Source of the DNA: Agelas oroides
Taxonomy: Eukaryota; Porifera; Demospongiae; Agelasida; Agelasidae
Assembly (NCBI GenBank): GCA_949130485.1
Contig: OX422184.1
Coordinates: 11,539,996-11,603,995, forward strand
Direction of reading: 5' to 3'
DNA: 64,000 nucleotides
Shown piece by piece: positions 22,801-32,703 of this stretch (its first letter is position 1; every line of letters starts with the position of its first letter). The notes below the pieces were generated by a model, which was given only the letters and a program-made list of their open reading frames with translations, searched no databases and had not been told where the DNA came from. A program made the position numbers and the translations under genes.

Positions 22801-25754
22801 GGCCAGATCTCAGTCATGTGCTACATGCTCCAAGGGGCTACTTGTAGTCTTACAAGTCTTACAAGATTAGATTCAGATTTACAATAACACCAAGGACAAA
22901 TTAGGTCAAGTTATTGTATAGCAATTTTAATCTGAGGACAAGGATTGGTTATTGCTGCATAACTCCCATGGCTACCATGTTATAGCTAAGCATTGTGTAC
23001 TTCACTTATCATAGGTTCTTATTGCCTTTATAGCTGTAAGTTTCTTTTCTGTCTAATGTAGCGAAACAGTGATTCACTGATTCTAAGAAATATTGCATGG
23101 TAGCTTTGGATTTAGGATCGCCAAGTCCAAGGGCAAAGCTGAGAACAAATTTGCGAGCTACGTGGCTATATACCTCAAAGGATTGGTCCTTGTTGTTATT
23201 CACACAAGATAGTTTACACTGTAAACAAGGTGGTTTGTATGAAACATCATTCCTACCTCCACACAGGCTGTTCCCCACCTGTTACCATAGGAACAAGAAC
23301 ATCATTTCTATTCTCTACTCAGGCTGTTACCCACCTGTTACCATAGAAATGAACATCATTCCTATCCTATACATGGGCTGTTCCGATAAGTGTACAAAAG
23401 CAGCCATCCTGTGATTCTGCTTTGTGGTACTTGCAGTTCCACAGTTTGGAAACAAATTTCTGCTGTTCTGCTACCACACAGCCTCAGAATTTTATAATGC
23501 ACCAGAGAAATTTCTGCTATTCTGCTACCTCAGTAGCAGAATGTTTCTCATCTGAGAAATATTCTGCTATTCTGCTAATCTGCAACCCCGGTGGCAGAAC
23601 CTTTCTAACCAGAGAAACATTCTACTATTCTGCTACCAGAATTTTGTTCATCTGAGAAACATTAGCAGGAGTTTTGAGGGAATATTTCAGCTATCATAGT
23701 GAATCTACATCATCAAAATTTTATAATTTTTTTATTATGATGATTGTTTTGCGGGGGCAAGGGGGGGGGGGCTGGAACTAACAACTGGTATGTTGGATTT
23801 TATAGCTTGTGCCAGCTTCTTGACAGGTTCAGCATATTTTGGGTTGTCCAGGAAACGGTTTAGTGGCATATTTATTTGGTATATTGGCATACAGTCAAAA
23901 GACGATGAAGGGATATCTGCAAAGCAAGCTAGGACATCAAAGTCTCTGAGTGCAAAGTAACTAATTTTCTTGAATGTTTGCCACTGAATCAGTGTATGAT
24001 GTCAAAACACGCTAGACTGTGAATCCAGTTCAATAAGCAGTGCTGTACTTTGGGCAGGTATACAATGTGATTTATGTTTGGCAAGAAAAGGGTTCTCAGG
24101 ATTCAGGGCTGGGTTTCCTGCTACTGTTCAAGTGAGAGCAGAGTAGCAAAATAGCAGAATATTTCTCAGATGAGAAACATTCTGCTACTGAGGTAGCAGA
24201 ATAGCAGAAATTTCTCTGGTGCATTATAAAATTCTGAGGCTGTGTGGTAGCAGAACAGCAGAAATTTGTTTCCAAACTGTGGAACTGCAAGTGCCACAAA
24301 GCAGAATCACAGGATGGCTGCTTTTGTACACTTATTTGTTCCCCACCTGTTACCATAGAAACATCATTTCATGCCATTGATTGTGTCAGGGGGACACTAC
24401 ATCCCATCTGATTGGCTCTCCATGGGGTGGACATGCAGTTAATTGTGTCAGAGGAGCACCATGTTTTATGCAGTTAATTGTGTCGGGGGGGGGGGGGGGG
24501 GGGGGGGGGCATTACAACCCATTTGATTAGTAGTCCAGGGGGATGGACGTGCAGTTAATTGTGTCAGGGGGGTATTACAATCCATTTGATTAGCTGTCCA
24601 GGGGGGTGGACATGCACTTAATTGTGTCAGGGGGGCATTACAACCCATTTGATTAGCTGTCCAGGGGGGTGGACGTGCACTTAATTGTGTCAGGGGGGCA
24701 TTACAACCCATTTGATTAGCTGTCCAGGGGGGTGGACGTGCACTTAATTGTGTCAGGGGGGCATTACAACCCATTTGATTAGCTGTCCAGGGGGGTGGAC
24801 GTGCACTTAATTGTGTCAGGGGGGCATTACAACCCATTTGATTAGCTGTCCAGGGGGGTGGACGTGCACTTAATTGTGTCAGGGGGGCATTACAACCCAT
24901 TTGATTAGCTGTCCAGGGGGGTGGACGTGCACTTAATTGTGTCAGGGGGGCATTACAACTCATTTGATTAGCTGTCCAGGGGGGTGGACGTGCACTTAAT
25001 TGTGTCAGGGGGGCATTACAACCCATTTGATTAGCTGTCCAGGGGGGGTATTGGCTACTAATTATGTCCAGGGGGCCATATTACCCAAACTGTCCATCCA
25101 CAGGGGGTGTATGCTCATTAAATGGAATAGCCCATTGACGATCACCCGCGAATAAGTACCGCCTCTTCCTGTTTTTCCAGACGATGATGTCAGTCCAAAG
25201 GTGTGGCATAGCTTCATTAGCACTTATCATGGAGGGCCTACTCTCAAATCTCGTTAAGCTTCTTAGCTTTGTGCGCGGAAAGCACACGAACTTATCGTGA
25301 GCATATATATATGGTCGCCGCGACGACGGGAAATTTAATGTGACCATATATATATGGTCACCGCGTTCAGAGGGTTAACTACGTGGATCCATGGTGAAGG
25401 TAGCAAAATATATTGTGGCACACACAGAACACTTAAACGGCTCATGCCTACCAGTGGGGGCCGCATTGAACTCATCAAAATTGCCCATGTCCTCCATTTC
25501 CATAAATATTTCTATGTAACAAGGGGATGAAGTACAGCAGTACGTGTACGTACATACCTAACTGTATACACAAATTTGCTATGAACTCACCGTTGTCCGA
25601 ATCAATGTTTCTCCCTTCGGCCATACTTGTTGCAGTTGCTGCTACAAAATGAATTTTTGCAGCAGCAATTGCAAGAAAACCTGGACCGCGTTTAGCATTC
25701 CCGCGTGGAAGAGTTGGTCCATTGCAAGTGCACATGATATACAGATCAGACCAC
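13880..25754 (-). CDS. Host-like minus-strand gene, unrecognised, exons spread by insertions
   Basis: I propose these minus-strand exons: 25754-25591 (CNGPTLPRGNAKRGPG..), 25511-25452 (EIFMEMEDMGNFDEFNAAPT), 18490-17968 (Pro/Thr repeats), and a last exon 17511-17243 that resumes at 13940-13880. The first three junctions agree in phase (1 to 1 to 1) and have GT/AG borders. The third-to-fourth junction does not (2 versus 0), so a small exon is missing or the link is wrong. The last exon (LAKELGQTLQQHPLEELMGL .. HIEITCSK) is cut by the Mutator-type element at 13941. Across the insertion, minus one 9-bp duplication, the frame continues TRRVLGYCRSQFCSNTA to a stop. The intron between exons two and three holds a nested 6.7-kb insertion. 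The first exon starts in phase 2 after an acceptor, so more exons lie beyond 25754. No known domain is seen and the product is unknown. Confidence 0.45.
14310..15651 (+). pseudogene. Passenger gene of the Tc1/IS630 element, two exons, disrupted
   Basis: Exon 1 (14310-14430) encodes MQQRHLYPGPAPPAAYYGSM and on to HPSTSG. A GT..AG intron (14431-14625, phase 1) follows. Exon 2 continues TVGETRKYNYVVRIINPTRK..WHHVNEKFS. A frameshift lies at about 14737. The next frame is open for over 220 codons: METFADQVPDTSSGFSVGYY..RWIESSDDLEAMYAVYP..ITLWCDG, a Lys-rich linker, LRLWARMYGNGLHDDLDKPP, and SGQYLQQLSTLQQLRENSVL. A 183-bp MITE splits the last codons at 15427. Without it and one TA, the end reads EEEFSEQKYLLLHNLRGLNAS, then stop. 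The RWIESSDDLEAMY segment has a ubiquitin-like/PB1-like look (low certainty). I recall this as a multicopy sponge family of unknown function. Confidence 0.65.
15427..15609. mobile_element. MITE of the host Tc1/IS630 element, 183 bp
   Basis: The ends carry the same CAGCAGATTGCAAAAGTCTT terminus as the enclosing element, with TA outside (15425-15426, 15610-15611). Its arms match each other for about 65 bases. The right arm is closer than the left to the left end of the enclosing element. It interrupts the passenger gene close to its C-terminus. Confidence 0.85.
15721..16650 (-). CDS. IS630/Tc1-type DDE transposase, near-intact
   Basis: The frame gives 309 residues from the ATG at 16650 to the TGA at 15721. 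Residues 1-60 form a helix-turn-helix (LLGLTCRQVGENLNVDASTV, then FYQTGDVDEHPKSGRP). A second HTH lies at about 65-110. The catalytic triad is visible: Asp in MLVFLDETGCDRR, Asp in VVILDNASMHHVD, and Glu in PYSPDLNPMEE. There are 34 residues between the second Asp and the Glu (DD34E). The frame stays open upstream to 16734 (QWPRASGSSAEPHRTSAYSS, then GLRWR), and GLRWRMVYQ is the usual family lead-in. The true start may therefore lie there, in a codon now lost, or in another exon. It reads inward from the right TIR and would cut and paste at TA. It looks active or only recently inactive. Confidence 0.88.
   Translation of the reverse strand: MVYQKELLGLTCRQVGENLNVDASTVSRVVSRFYQTGDVDEHPKSGRPTALTAYDEFVILENILTRPSIYLREIVHDMKQVTGTEVDEATVCRFLKKNNFSRKKLQQVALQRSAELRSEFVSDCSVYSPEMLVFLDETGCDRRSSLRKFGYSLVGKRAPSTSLLVRGVRYSAIGILTVEGIQDSYITSQNVDAEKFEDFVDKCLVPRLMPFNGTNPNSVVILDNASMHHVDHIVQIIQSVGALVHFLPPYSPDLNPMEEGFSKIKAYLKANEAAIQAVPDHELEDFILAGFASITKDDCIGWIKHAGYM
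17068..17113. repeat. Small hairpin with Mutator-type ends
   Basis: It reads AGTCTCGTTCCCAAG .. GGGTACGAGGCTA with complementary arms. No 9-bp duplication is visible around it, so it is old or partial. The neighbouring 16822-17067 of the enclosing element shows nothing supportable. Confidence 0.55.
18090..18475 (-). repeat. 33-bp in-frame minisatellite in a host exon
   Basis: About twelve imperfect 33-bp units (GTAGGAGCAGTTGGGGGTGG core on the plus strand) encode an 11-residue Pro/Thr/Leu repeat (TAPTPRLPPPP type) on the minus strand. The unit length being a multiple of three keeps the exon open. It includes an apparent higher-order repeat of five or six units, suggesting recent expansion. 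From 18495 to 18665 there is only a TA-rich run and a MITE fragment. Confidence 0.85.
19130..19900 (+). repeat. Left subterminal G-rich irregular tandem repeats
   Basis: Repeating phrases are AATTGTGATTAGTGTCAAGG followed by a G5-G6 run, GTGTATTG(A/C)CAGAA, and pure G runs of up to about 22. The spacing varies between about 35 and 70 bases. On the G strand this should readily form G-quadruplexes. Reading frames here are repeat artefacts. Confidence 0.8.
19901..23390. other. Interior of the 6-kb element, no gene seen
   Basis: This 3.5-kb stretch shows no conserved protein words and only short frames. Minor features are more G-rich GTCAGGGGG phrases at 20150-20330, a diverged half copy of the 53.7-kb TIR element at about 20610-20700, and a repeated phrase CTGTTACC..CACCTGTTACCATAG with three units at 23270-23380. 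Confidence 0.5.
23392..24338. repeat. Inverted repeat, 190-bp arms
   Basis: The arms 23392-23584 and 24142-24338 are near-perfect reverse complements. Both contain GTGTACAAAAGCAGCCATCC at the outside and TTTCTCATCTGAGAAATATT inside. The spacer of about 550 bp is unrelated, with a G11 run at 23761. This could be a fold-back element or two oppositely inserted copies of one short repeat. Confidence 0.8.
24476..25060 (+). repeat. 63-bp tandem repeat, about nine units
   Basis: Almost identical units contain AATTGTGTCAGGGGGGCATT, ACAACCCATTTGATTAGCTG and TCCAGGGGGGTGGACGTGCA. The first unit carries a G run of about 28. The array forms the right subterminal zone of the 6-kb element. The 186-residue minus-strand frame through it is a by-product of the 63-bp period. 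Confidence 0.9.
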
Positions 25755-25846
25755 CTGCAACCGTAAACGATGGTCCAAAAAAGGTGATTTAGTCCATAAC
25801 ATATCTTTAAAGTTGTAATAATCTCAAAAAACCCACATAAGGCGAT

Positions 25847-26756
25847 CAACTCACAAATACAGCAGTAAGAACATTGAAGGCAATGTCATACTTAGGCTCC
25901 CTGGTGTATGTCCTCAGCTTGATCCTGGAAGGTTGAGGAGCGACATTTGGAAACAAGTTGTCTATGTTTGCATACACTACTGCACTTGAATCCTCTGGCG
26001 TGTCATCTGTACTATCTGAATCTTGATCGGCCTGCACGCAGTTGGTTCTGTTTTGCCCTCTGTAGCTTGTTTTCCGTACAGTGTTTGGGCACCGGCAGAG
26101 CTCTTTGCGTGGCAAACTCTGGTGATATGCCTTTTCAGCCCACATTTGTGACATTCAGTGCCCTTGAAACGACACTTGGAAGGCAAATGGCTCCTTCTAC
26201 CGCAGAGGTAGCACTCCTTTTCCTTTGCTGTAGTCGTTTTCACACTGTGAACGGTAGAATCCCATTTAAGCTGGTGTGTGTTACGCTCCACGGCATCCAT
26301 GCTCTGCGCAATCTCCACGGCCTGCTGCAAGGTGAGGTCCGACTTGGACAGCCAATGCTTTTGCGTGACTTAGATGTCTGTCAAACTCGCAGTGTGTGGC
26401 GAGTCTCTGCAGTTCCGCTTCATATTCTGCTATTGTTTCTACAACAGCCTGCTCCCTGCAATGGCCACTCTCTTTGGCTCGTAGTGTCTCTTGAGCGCGG
26501 CAAACTGGTCCTCTAGTGACTTCTCACTGGGTTTCTGTGGTGACACATTGTTGCGAAGAAGGGTGTAGTTTTTCCCTCCAATAGTGCTCAGGAACACTGC
26601 CACTTGACGCCCTTCTGCGACTCCATTCTGCGACTCCATTCGCCTGGAAGTAGAGTTCCACACGCTCCAAGAGAATGACTTCCATGATGAATCGGTATTG
26701 TTGACAAGCATGGAAAGCACTTGATACCAGACACCCAACATGGCCGGCCTTCTCAT
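25847..26756 (-). mobile_element. Ty3/Gypsy-type LTR retrotransposon fossil, gag part
   Basis: On the minus strand a capsid-like region (EGRQVAVFLSTIGGKNYTLL, then EDQFAALKRHYEPKRV) is followed by two CCHC zinc knuckles (CYLCGRRSHLPSKC and CHKCGLKRHITRVC) and a short tail leading toward the protease region. No LTR, reverse transcriptase, RNase H or integrase is visible nearby. It is broken, with several breaks over under 1 kb, and looks old. It sits directly upstream of the first recognised exon of the minus-strand host-like gene. Confidence 0.75.
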
Positions 26757-28017
26757 TCAGTTTACTGTGTCTGACATGAAAGCATTCATTTTATACATTT
26801 CGGTACTGCAAGCTTGTTGAAAAGCCAACATGACTTACACAACAAAAGTGCCCTGATTGCATAGGGGAAGCCGCATTCTGCCAAACAAGCAAGTATGATT
26901 GCCACTCCATGTGGCACTCACCATCAGTTGATGGGGTATGTAGCTTGTGGTTTGTCTGGTGTTTGTGGGTTAAGTAGTTCTCAAGAAATATCGGCATTCC
27001 ATGTTTCTTTCCATAAAATATGCTAGTTGACTTATGTGTAGTATGAATAGGTGAGTTCAAATGGTACCACGCAATTTTTTTTTCAGCTTACCTCTAAGGA
27101 AGTTGTAAGTCACTGTGAACCCCTTGTTTCCAACAGTGAAGTGACAAGCAAATTTTGTTCTGTTCTGCTCCAGGTTTTATTACCACCCACTCTTTGTCAT
27201 GGAGCACATGCATTTTCAGAACATGAAAAGCTCCCCAGAAACAATTCGACGGATTGTTGAATCCAATTGCAGCATTCGTCCTGGCTGTACAGTAGATTTA
27301 TGTGCAAAATGGTGCAGAAGGTGGTGCCTGGAACAGGGTTTACGTAAGTCAATTGAAGAATTCTATCATGCTATCCAATCTCTAAATAAATGGCAGACTA
27401 CGACTGTATCACTGTATCTTCTTTTTTCCAAGTTGAGTGCATGTCAAATGTTCAGTTTAGGCAATTGTTGTTCAAGAATATCTAAATACTGCAGGTGCAT
27501 CAAGTCTCAATAAATTATTACTAGTGAGATGCTGCATCATCCTGGGGTGAGCCTCAGCGAGTAGCTGAAAAAGCAAATTTCATAACTAAAATGCCCACAT
27601 ATAGGTGACCACACATGCTGACAATTTGTCTAGCCAGAACAGCTAGCTACTACAATGGCTACATGGGCATCGGCTAAGCTTCACGCTCAAAACATGAGCT
27701 ATCAGGGGAATCCTGTGAAGCAAACCTCGGCACCTGCCTGTCACTCGCAGCCTGCCTTGTCACACAACCATCAGACTCATAGCATAGATTATCAGAAAGT
27801 TGCTGTGCGTACTGCAAACACATTCAACTTTAGTCGTATTCACTCCCGCTTTCATACCAATGCTACACTAACAGTAGCCCTTCACTGTCACTCTCGCGGC
27901 TACTTGTCAGCATTTTGAAATATTTCAATGTGCCCATTTCAAATTTACTGTAAGTGGTCGGTCCAAGCAAGCAAACATACACACGCACGTCGCAATGAAG
28001 TCACACTAGTATGGGGG
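26757..28017. other. Stretch without a recognised gene
   Basis: Short frames exist on both strands (for example a minus frame 27060-26791, and plus frames 27199-27513 and 27655-27918). None shows a family motif, consistent splice pattern or paralogue in this window. I see no repeat ends either. Confidence 0.4.
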
Positions 28018-28509
28018 TTAACCCTTGAACTGCGGATGTCGCATATTTGCGACGCACGCGGACATGTGCTAAGTGCGGCTGTTGCAAAATTGCGACAAAG
28101 TAACCAAGTCATGCTTACCACGCAAAGCTAAGAAGCTTAGCGTGACTTTGGGGTAAAGCCTGACAGTTTAGTATTAATAAGTCTAGGCCACACCTTTCCA
28201 CTTACATCACTATTCAGGAAAACCAGGAAGGGGCTATACTGGTTCGTGAGTGACCCTGGGTTTTGACAATGGTTGCCAAACACGAAGCTTTCTCTCGAAC
28301 AGAGGAAGCAAACAGCCTCCGTTTTCACTTACAATGCAAGTGTTACCTTCGAATAACTTGAAATTCGGATCAATATGTCAAGACAAGTGAGTATCAAGTG
28401 AGATAATCGGTACTGTTTGCAGTCGCTAGAAGCTACGATGTATGGCGGCAGATAATGGCTTCAAACAAGTAGAAAATCGCTTAGTTAGCGGTGGTCAGGT
28501 ACTTAGGTA

Positions 28510-29286
28510 GCGTACGGTGCCAATTATCGAATGGAAGAATATCACACAAATATTGAGTAGTTTTACGTGAATGTGTAGTAAGTGCACAGCGTTTAACTTC
28601 TGGCCGATGTATTGCGCACTCAGCAAGACAGTTTTGCGCTATTTACCAAGTTTCCTTAAGAAGATGGCGGCATATGCTTCCGATTTTGCAAAAGCACGGC
28701 ATTGACCCTCCCCCTAAACCAGTAGAGATAGTCTAGTGGTTTTGGCAAGAGCTCTGGGTCTCAGAAACACCCTACTACCTGTGTGTCTGTCCATGGTTAA
28801 GGTCCATCCTGCCCAGTCTGCCATATTCTTGTTAGCTGTTAGCTGTTTATAGCTCTAGTCATTGAATACAGTTGTTTGAACAGTTTCATTGACTGTGCTA
28901 TATTTGCATGAGGTATGTTTGTATTTGTCCGACTCAGCTCTTGTGTAATGCCGGGTGCTAGTGTAACAGGGTGGTGCAGGAGGCATGGTGGTGTTAAACT
29001 TCTTTCAAGCTAAGAGTTCAGAATTTTGTTGCTGGTCGATAATTAGTAATAGTAGAATGTATGGGCAGTCGATAATTGGTACCGGTGTTCGATGATTGGC
29101 ACGATAATATGGTATGAAAAAAGTGTTGCTCATGCACGCGTGTGTGCTATCACTCGGCTGAAAGGGGTTATTCTAATCTGCGAGAGCCTACTCTATCGTT
29201 TGGTGCAAGAACTAAGTTCCTATGTTTTTCCTGGACTGATATATGAAGGCAATTACAAGTTGTGTTCGATAATTGGCACCGTACGC
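28510..29286. mobile_element. TA-target MITE, 777 bp
   Basis: Perfect 22-bp TIRs start GCGTACGGTGCCAATTATCG, with TA directly outside (28508-28509 and 29287-29288). The empty site is visible in the related copy near 12615. Internal GATAATTGGTACCGG and GATGATTGGCAC words near 29070-29105 look like duplicated TIR pieces. There is no transposase. Confidence 0.85.
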
Positions 29287-29360
29287 TAAACTACTCCAGC
29301 CTAGTTACACACTATTGACACAAATGATGCCACGGTTACTGCCCAAGGCTAGCTAGCAAC

Positions 29361-29835
29361 TAGGGGTGAGTCTATTATGCTTTTTTCCCTCCTATTATGC
29401 TTTTAAGCAATTCTCAAGAAATGTACCATTTATGCTGAAGAAAGTGCCCATTATGCCCGGTTTTTTTTCAACAAAATGCCCTTTTCTCGCAAGGAGGGTT
29501 AGCAGTGATCTTATGCTTTCGCGCGAAGTCAGAAGGCCTAGGCGATTTTAGCCTGCTCAATAATGAAATGACTCGAATGTTGACGTCTTGGCCAGGCTCC
29601 TGGGAATCCTCTGGCTCGCTTCTGGAGCTGTCGACTGCTACTGGGCCACTACTACTACTAATACTAGGCCCACTATCGCTAGATTCTATGCTGCTTGCTC
29701 GGACCTGCAGTCAACGACTCCATTTGACGAGCACTACACATGCCGTAAAACTGGCCGATTATTCCCGAATTATGCTTTATGCTTTTGCGGACCGATTATT
29801 CCGGAAATTATGCCAGCATATTAGACGTATCTCTA
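29361..29835. mobile_element. hAT-type MITE, 475 bp
   Basis: A perfect 8-bp duplication CTAGCAAC flanks it (29353-29360 and 29836-29843). The ends read TAGGGGTGAGTCTATTATGC and, inverted, TAGAGATACGTCTAATATGC. An 8-bp duplication and TAG-starting TIRs fit hAT. The frame 29505-29888 running through the right end is not conserved. Confidence 0.85.
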
Positions 29836-30312
29836 CTAGCAACACTTGCCACTTTGGTCTTCAGATTAATAGCGCTAATATTGAATAACTTCTGCATTAA
29901 TAAACCGTAAAGAATAACTACTTCCGCATATCAAGGGTTAAAGCTAATAGCCATGTTACGCCAAACTGACATTAAACTTCACCCAATGCAAGTGTTACAA
30001 TGTGTAAAGGAAAGGTATGCACTCACTCAGGTAGGTATGTGTCTACAACATTTTGCACTCGTACATTTAGTTAACGTAAACAACATTGAAGTGTAATCGC
30101 TGTTTGGGTGAGTAGCACGATCAACTTCCATCATCAAGCAACTAGCTTGTAACTCCTAATCTCCAACATACACTTGTTTGAATTACGCATTTCCACATGT
30201 GTTCAAAATGCATCCATTGTAATGACACCTGCACTTCTTCCTCTTTTGTATGGTAATGTGGCAAAGTGGGTAATTTTCTCCACTGATTTCCATATGCACT
30301 TGGCGTAACATG

Positions 30313-30783
30313 TAGGGCCTGAACGAATATAGTAACATTCGAACATTTGTTCGCATCCCCAAACGTTCGAAGGTAAAATTATGTTCGCCTGTGACTTATT
30401 TCTAATCAATCCACACCCCACGTGCAATCTTGCAAGATGGTCACGGAGAAAAGTTTCAGGCCTTCGGCATGGCTGAGTGTAGAACGCGAGGCGGAGAGAT
30501 GCTCCCGACACTAGAGGTAGACTGGCGAGCTTCAGCGGTGAGGGACGAGGAAGCAGAGTGCTTCTGCGAAGTAGCTGGCGTGTCTATCATCGCTGCCGGC
30601 GGGCGGTCTGTGGTAGACACCTCTAACCGTAGACAGCTGGGTGGCTTAAATAAACTTTAAAGTAAACATGCTTTGTGCATTCATGCAGAAATCCAAGCAC
30701 ACTACATAATATCTACCGAATGTTGTTCGAATGTTAGTTACCGAACATTCGAATGGGGAAGTTCCCCATTCGTTCAGGCCCTA
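30313..30783. mobile_element. hAT-type MITE, 471 bp
   Basis: The ends read TAGGGCCTGAACGAAT and the inverted ATTCGTTCAGGCCCTA. The flanks GTAACATG (30305-30312) and GTAAAATG (30784-30791) match in seven of eight bases, an aged 8-bp duplication. A plus-strand frame 30430-30660 has no recognisable domain. The flanking 29944-30304 and 30792-31230 hold nothing supportable. Confidence 0.75.
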
Positions 30784-31229
30784 GTAAAATGAAGTGTCCG
30801 GTGTTTAACTTAGCAATTCTGATGTGCTTTCTTTCTTAATATAATTTGCTTCTTCTGCCAAGAAAAGTGCTTGTAAAAACTTAAGGGTCATTTTTCTGTT
30901 CATGTCTCCCACAATAATATATAACAGTATCCACAAAAATAGTTACAAAATTGTCATAGTGTACATGCATTCAGCAAATTGGTCTGTATTGAGTCACTTT
31001 GTAAGTGGTAGCTAACAGATATGCCAGGTACACTGAAACCTTTGGCCTCAATTCACAGAGCAAAAAAGTGTAAGTTAGAACTAAGTTTCACAAACACAGG
31101 CCTTTCGGCAAGGGGGGATAGACTCGTATCACTTCTTCTCTTCCTCAGAATGGTTTTGTTTCACTCTCTGTACTTAGAGCAAATACTGAAGAAAAAGTAC
31201 ATACTACCATTCCAGCTTTACTAAAGCTG

Positions 31230-31950
31230 TGAGGGGGGAAGGAATAGACGTGAATCTGGATGAGTGGTCCCCCCCAGCAATTCTGGTTCATGTCTACATC
31301 GTATAATATGCACCTTCAGTCAACAAACTGTTCCCTGTATTCTACTACATCTTGCCTTTCATGTCCATCACCCTTTTTGTGGTATTTCTGTGAAAATCAA
31401 GGGAACACAACCACAGTCTAGCTGTTTCATTGCAGATCTCATAATGAAACTGTTCCTGCACCCACCTTTGGAACACGTCTGCTGCAGCTGTTTGCTCGCA
31501 CATACTCTCCTGCCTTAAGTCGGAAATGCTCATCAGAATCAGGATTATTAACCCCTTTTCTTCGATTTGAGAGCAACAGTTCCACTGCTGTGTCATCCCT
31601 TTCCTCTGCAGCAGTACCAATCATGCACACAAAGTACATTGCTGCCCACTTACAAATACTACAAACAGACACTCCTGTCTCATCAGCTGCATTTTGTGCT
31701 GCCTCAAGTATCCCCATGTCCAGCAATGGCATTTAGCATTTCATTACCTGTATTGCATTCAATATAGGACTCGATTTTTTTTCCATTGCATAATGTTGAT
31801 TTGTCATGCAGGCATATCTGTTGTAGAGTTGTATGATCATGGTCATTGCACTCACCACAGATCTCTTGTGTGCTTGTGTTTTGAGCCTTCTGAGCACACC
31901 TGGTTGCTATTGCAGCCTTTGGTTTGCCTCTTGGAGCTTTTTTAACAGTC
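31230..31950 (-). pseudogene. Decayed DDE-transposase N-terminal region
   Basis: The minus strand carries, in broken frames, a basic stretch (TKKITSWTVKKAPRGKPKAA), EHFRLKAGEYVRANS, an HTH-like segment EQFHYEICNETARLWLCSLD, and GHERQDVVEYREQFV. The order of VRAN.., ETAR.WL..L.F and GHER.DVVEYR..F is one I associate with a transposase-like protein repeated in sponges and Hydra, just before its DDE domain. Several frameshifts and stops are present and no DDE core follows. Confidence 0.5.
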
Positions 31951-32053
31951 CATGAAGTAATCTTTTTGGTACTTTCACTGCAGCTTCTCTTAGAGGGCTG
32001 CAAGTTGCTGGCATCTCATAGTGCACTTTGGCTTCACTTCCTGGTTGTGGGGC

Positions 32054-32703
32054 GACAGATGATCGCATTGTTTTCAGAACCAGTTGTAGTAATTGAATCG
32101 GTTTCCATGTGAAGCCTTGATTAGCTGGTCATCTGGTCAGCCATCACTACGATCACTAAAGAATTTGAATAGAGGAAAGTTCTGTCTAGCTAACCAGTTT
32201 ACGGTTACGTGCATCTTTGTGACATCACTAAAACATTATGATGTCATAATGGCGCTCCTTAAGGTATATGGACCAGGATGGAACTCTCAGCATAGAGTAT
32301 TTTCATGCAAATAAAAGTGAGATATGCCTTAAGCATAAATAAAATGACAGGATAGTTTTACTGTAAAGTTTGAGTAATGACAGATGATCGCATTGTTTTC
32401 AGAACCAGTTGTAGTAATTGAATCGGTTTCCATGTGAAGCCTTGATTAGCTGGTCATCTGGTCAGCCATCACTACGATCACTAAAGAATTTGAATAGAGG
32501 AAAGTTCTGTCTAGCTAACCAGTTTACGGTTACGTGCATCTTTGTGACATCACTAAAACATTATGATGTCATAATGGCGCTCCTTAAGGTATATGGACCA
32601 GGATGGAACTCTCAGCATAGAGTATTTTCATGCAAATAAAAGTGAGATATGCCTTAAGCATAAATAAAATGACAGGATAGTTTTACTGTAAAGTTTGAGT
32701 AAT
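32054..32703 (+). repeat. Perfect 325-bp tandem duplication
   Basis: Unit 1 (32054-32378) and unit 2 (32379-32703) are identical as far as I can read, starting GACAGATGATCGCATTGTTT. Neither unit has protein-coding motifs. Identity over 325 bases means either a very recent duplication or an assembly artefact. From 32704 to 33462 I see nothing supportable. Confidence 0.9.

Larger units (their letters stand above)
19082..25133. mobile_element. 6.05-kb TIR element with G-rich subterminal repeats
   Basis: The TIRs start GGGCTATTCCATTTAAT(A/G)AG and run about 39 bases with one mismatch. ATT flanks both sides (19079-19081 and 25134-25136). The 3-bp duplication with GGG-starting TIRs hints at a Harbinger-like element, but ATT is not the usual TWA. 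Both subterminal zones are rich in GGGGGG runs (19130-19900 and 24476-25060). The interior 19900-24360 has no convincing gene, only short random frames. It is either non-autonomous or has lost its transposase. Confidence 0.65.
18670..25374. mobile_element. piggyBac-type short element split by a 6-kb insertion
   Basis: TTAA lies outside both ends (18666-18669 and 25375-25378). The ends read CCCTTTGAACGCGG and the inverted CCGCGTTCAGAGGG. Its own sequence is about 18670-19081 plus 25134-25374. It is distantly related in reverse orientation to the copy at 12142 (AAAAGCTTCGTG, GTGTGGC landmarks). No transposase is present. Confidence 0.75.
28022..29937 (+). mobile_element. piggyBac-type short element with two nested insertions
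   Basis: TTAA lies outside both ends (28018-28021 and 29938-29941). The ends CCCTTGAACTGCGGATGTCG and GCATATCAAGGG are cleaner than in the 12142 copy. Comparison with that copy shows precise insertions at 28510-29286 (TA target) and 29361-29835 (8-bp duplication). A tRNA-like A-box phrase lies near 28737. The element's own sequence is about 660 bp and non-coding. Confidence 0.85.

Noticed and set aside
22193-23278. Short minus-strand frames inside the 6-kb element as a transposase
   Set aside because: No catalytic or DNA-binding motif, no splice pattern and no paralogue in the window.
24466-25026. 186-codon minus-strand frame of repeated NQMGCNAPLTQLSARPPPW
   Set aside because: The 63-bp tandem period keeps any frame open; no start context, splice sites or homologue are visible.
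24476-25060. CRISPR-like array
   Set aside because: Regular 63-bp units are identical throughout with no variable spacers, and the window is eukaryotic.
25846-26756. Host CCHC zinc-finger gene
   Set aside because: The capsid-like segment plus tandem knuckles and the following tail order match a Ty3/Gypsy gag fossil instead.
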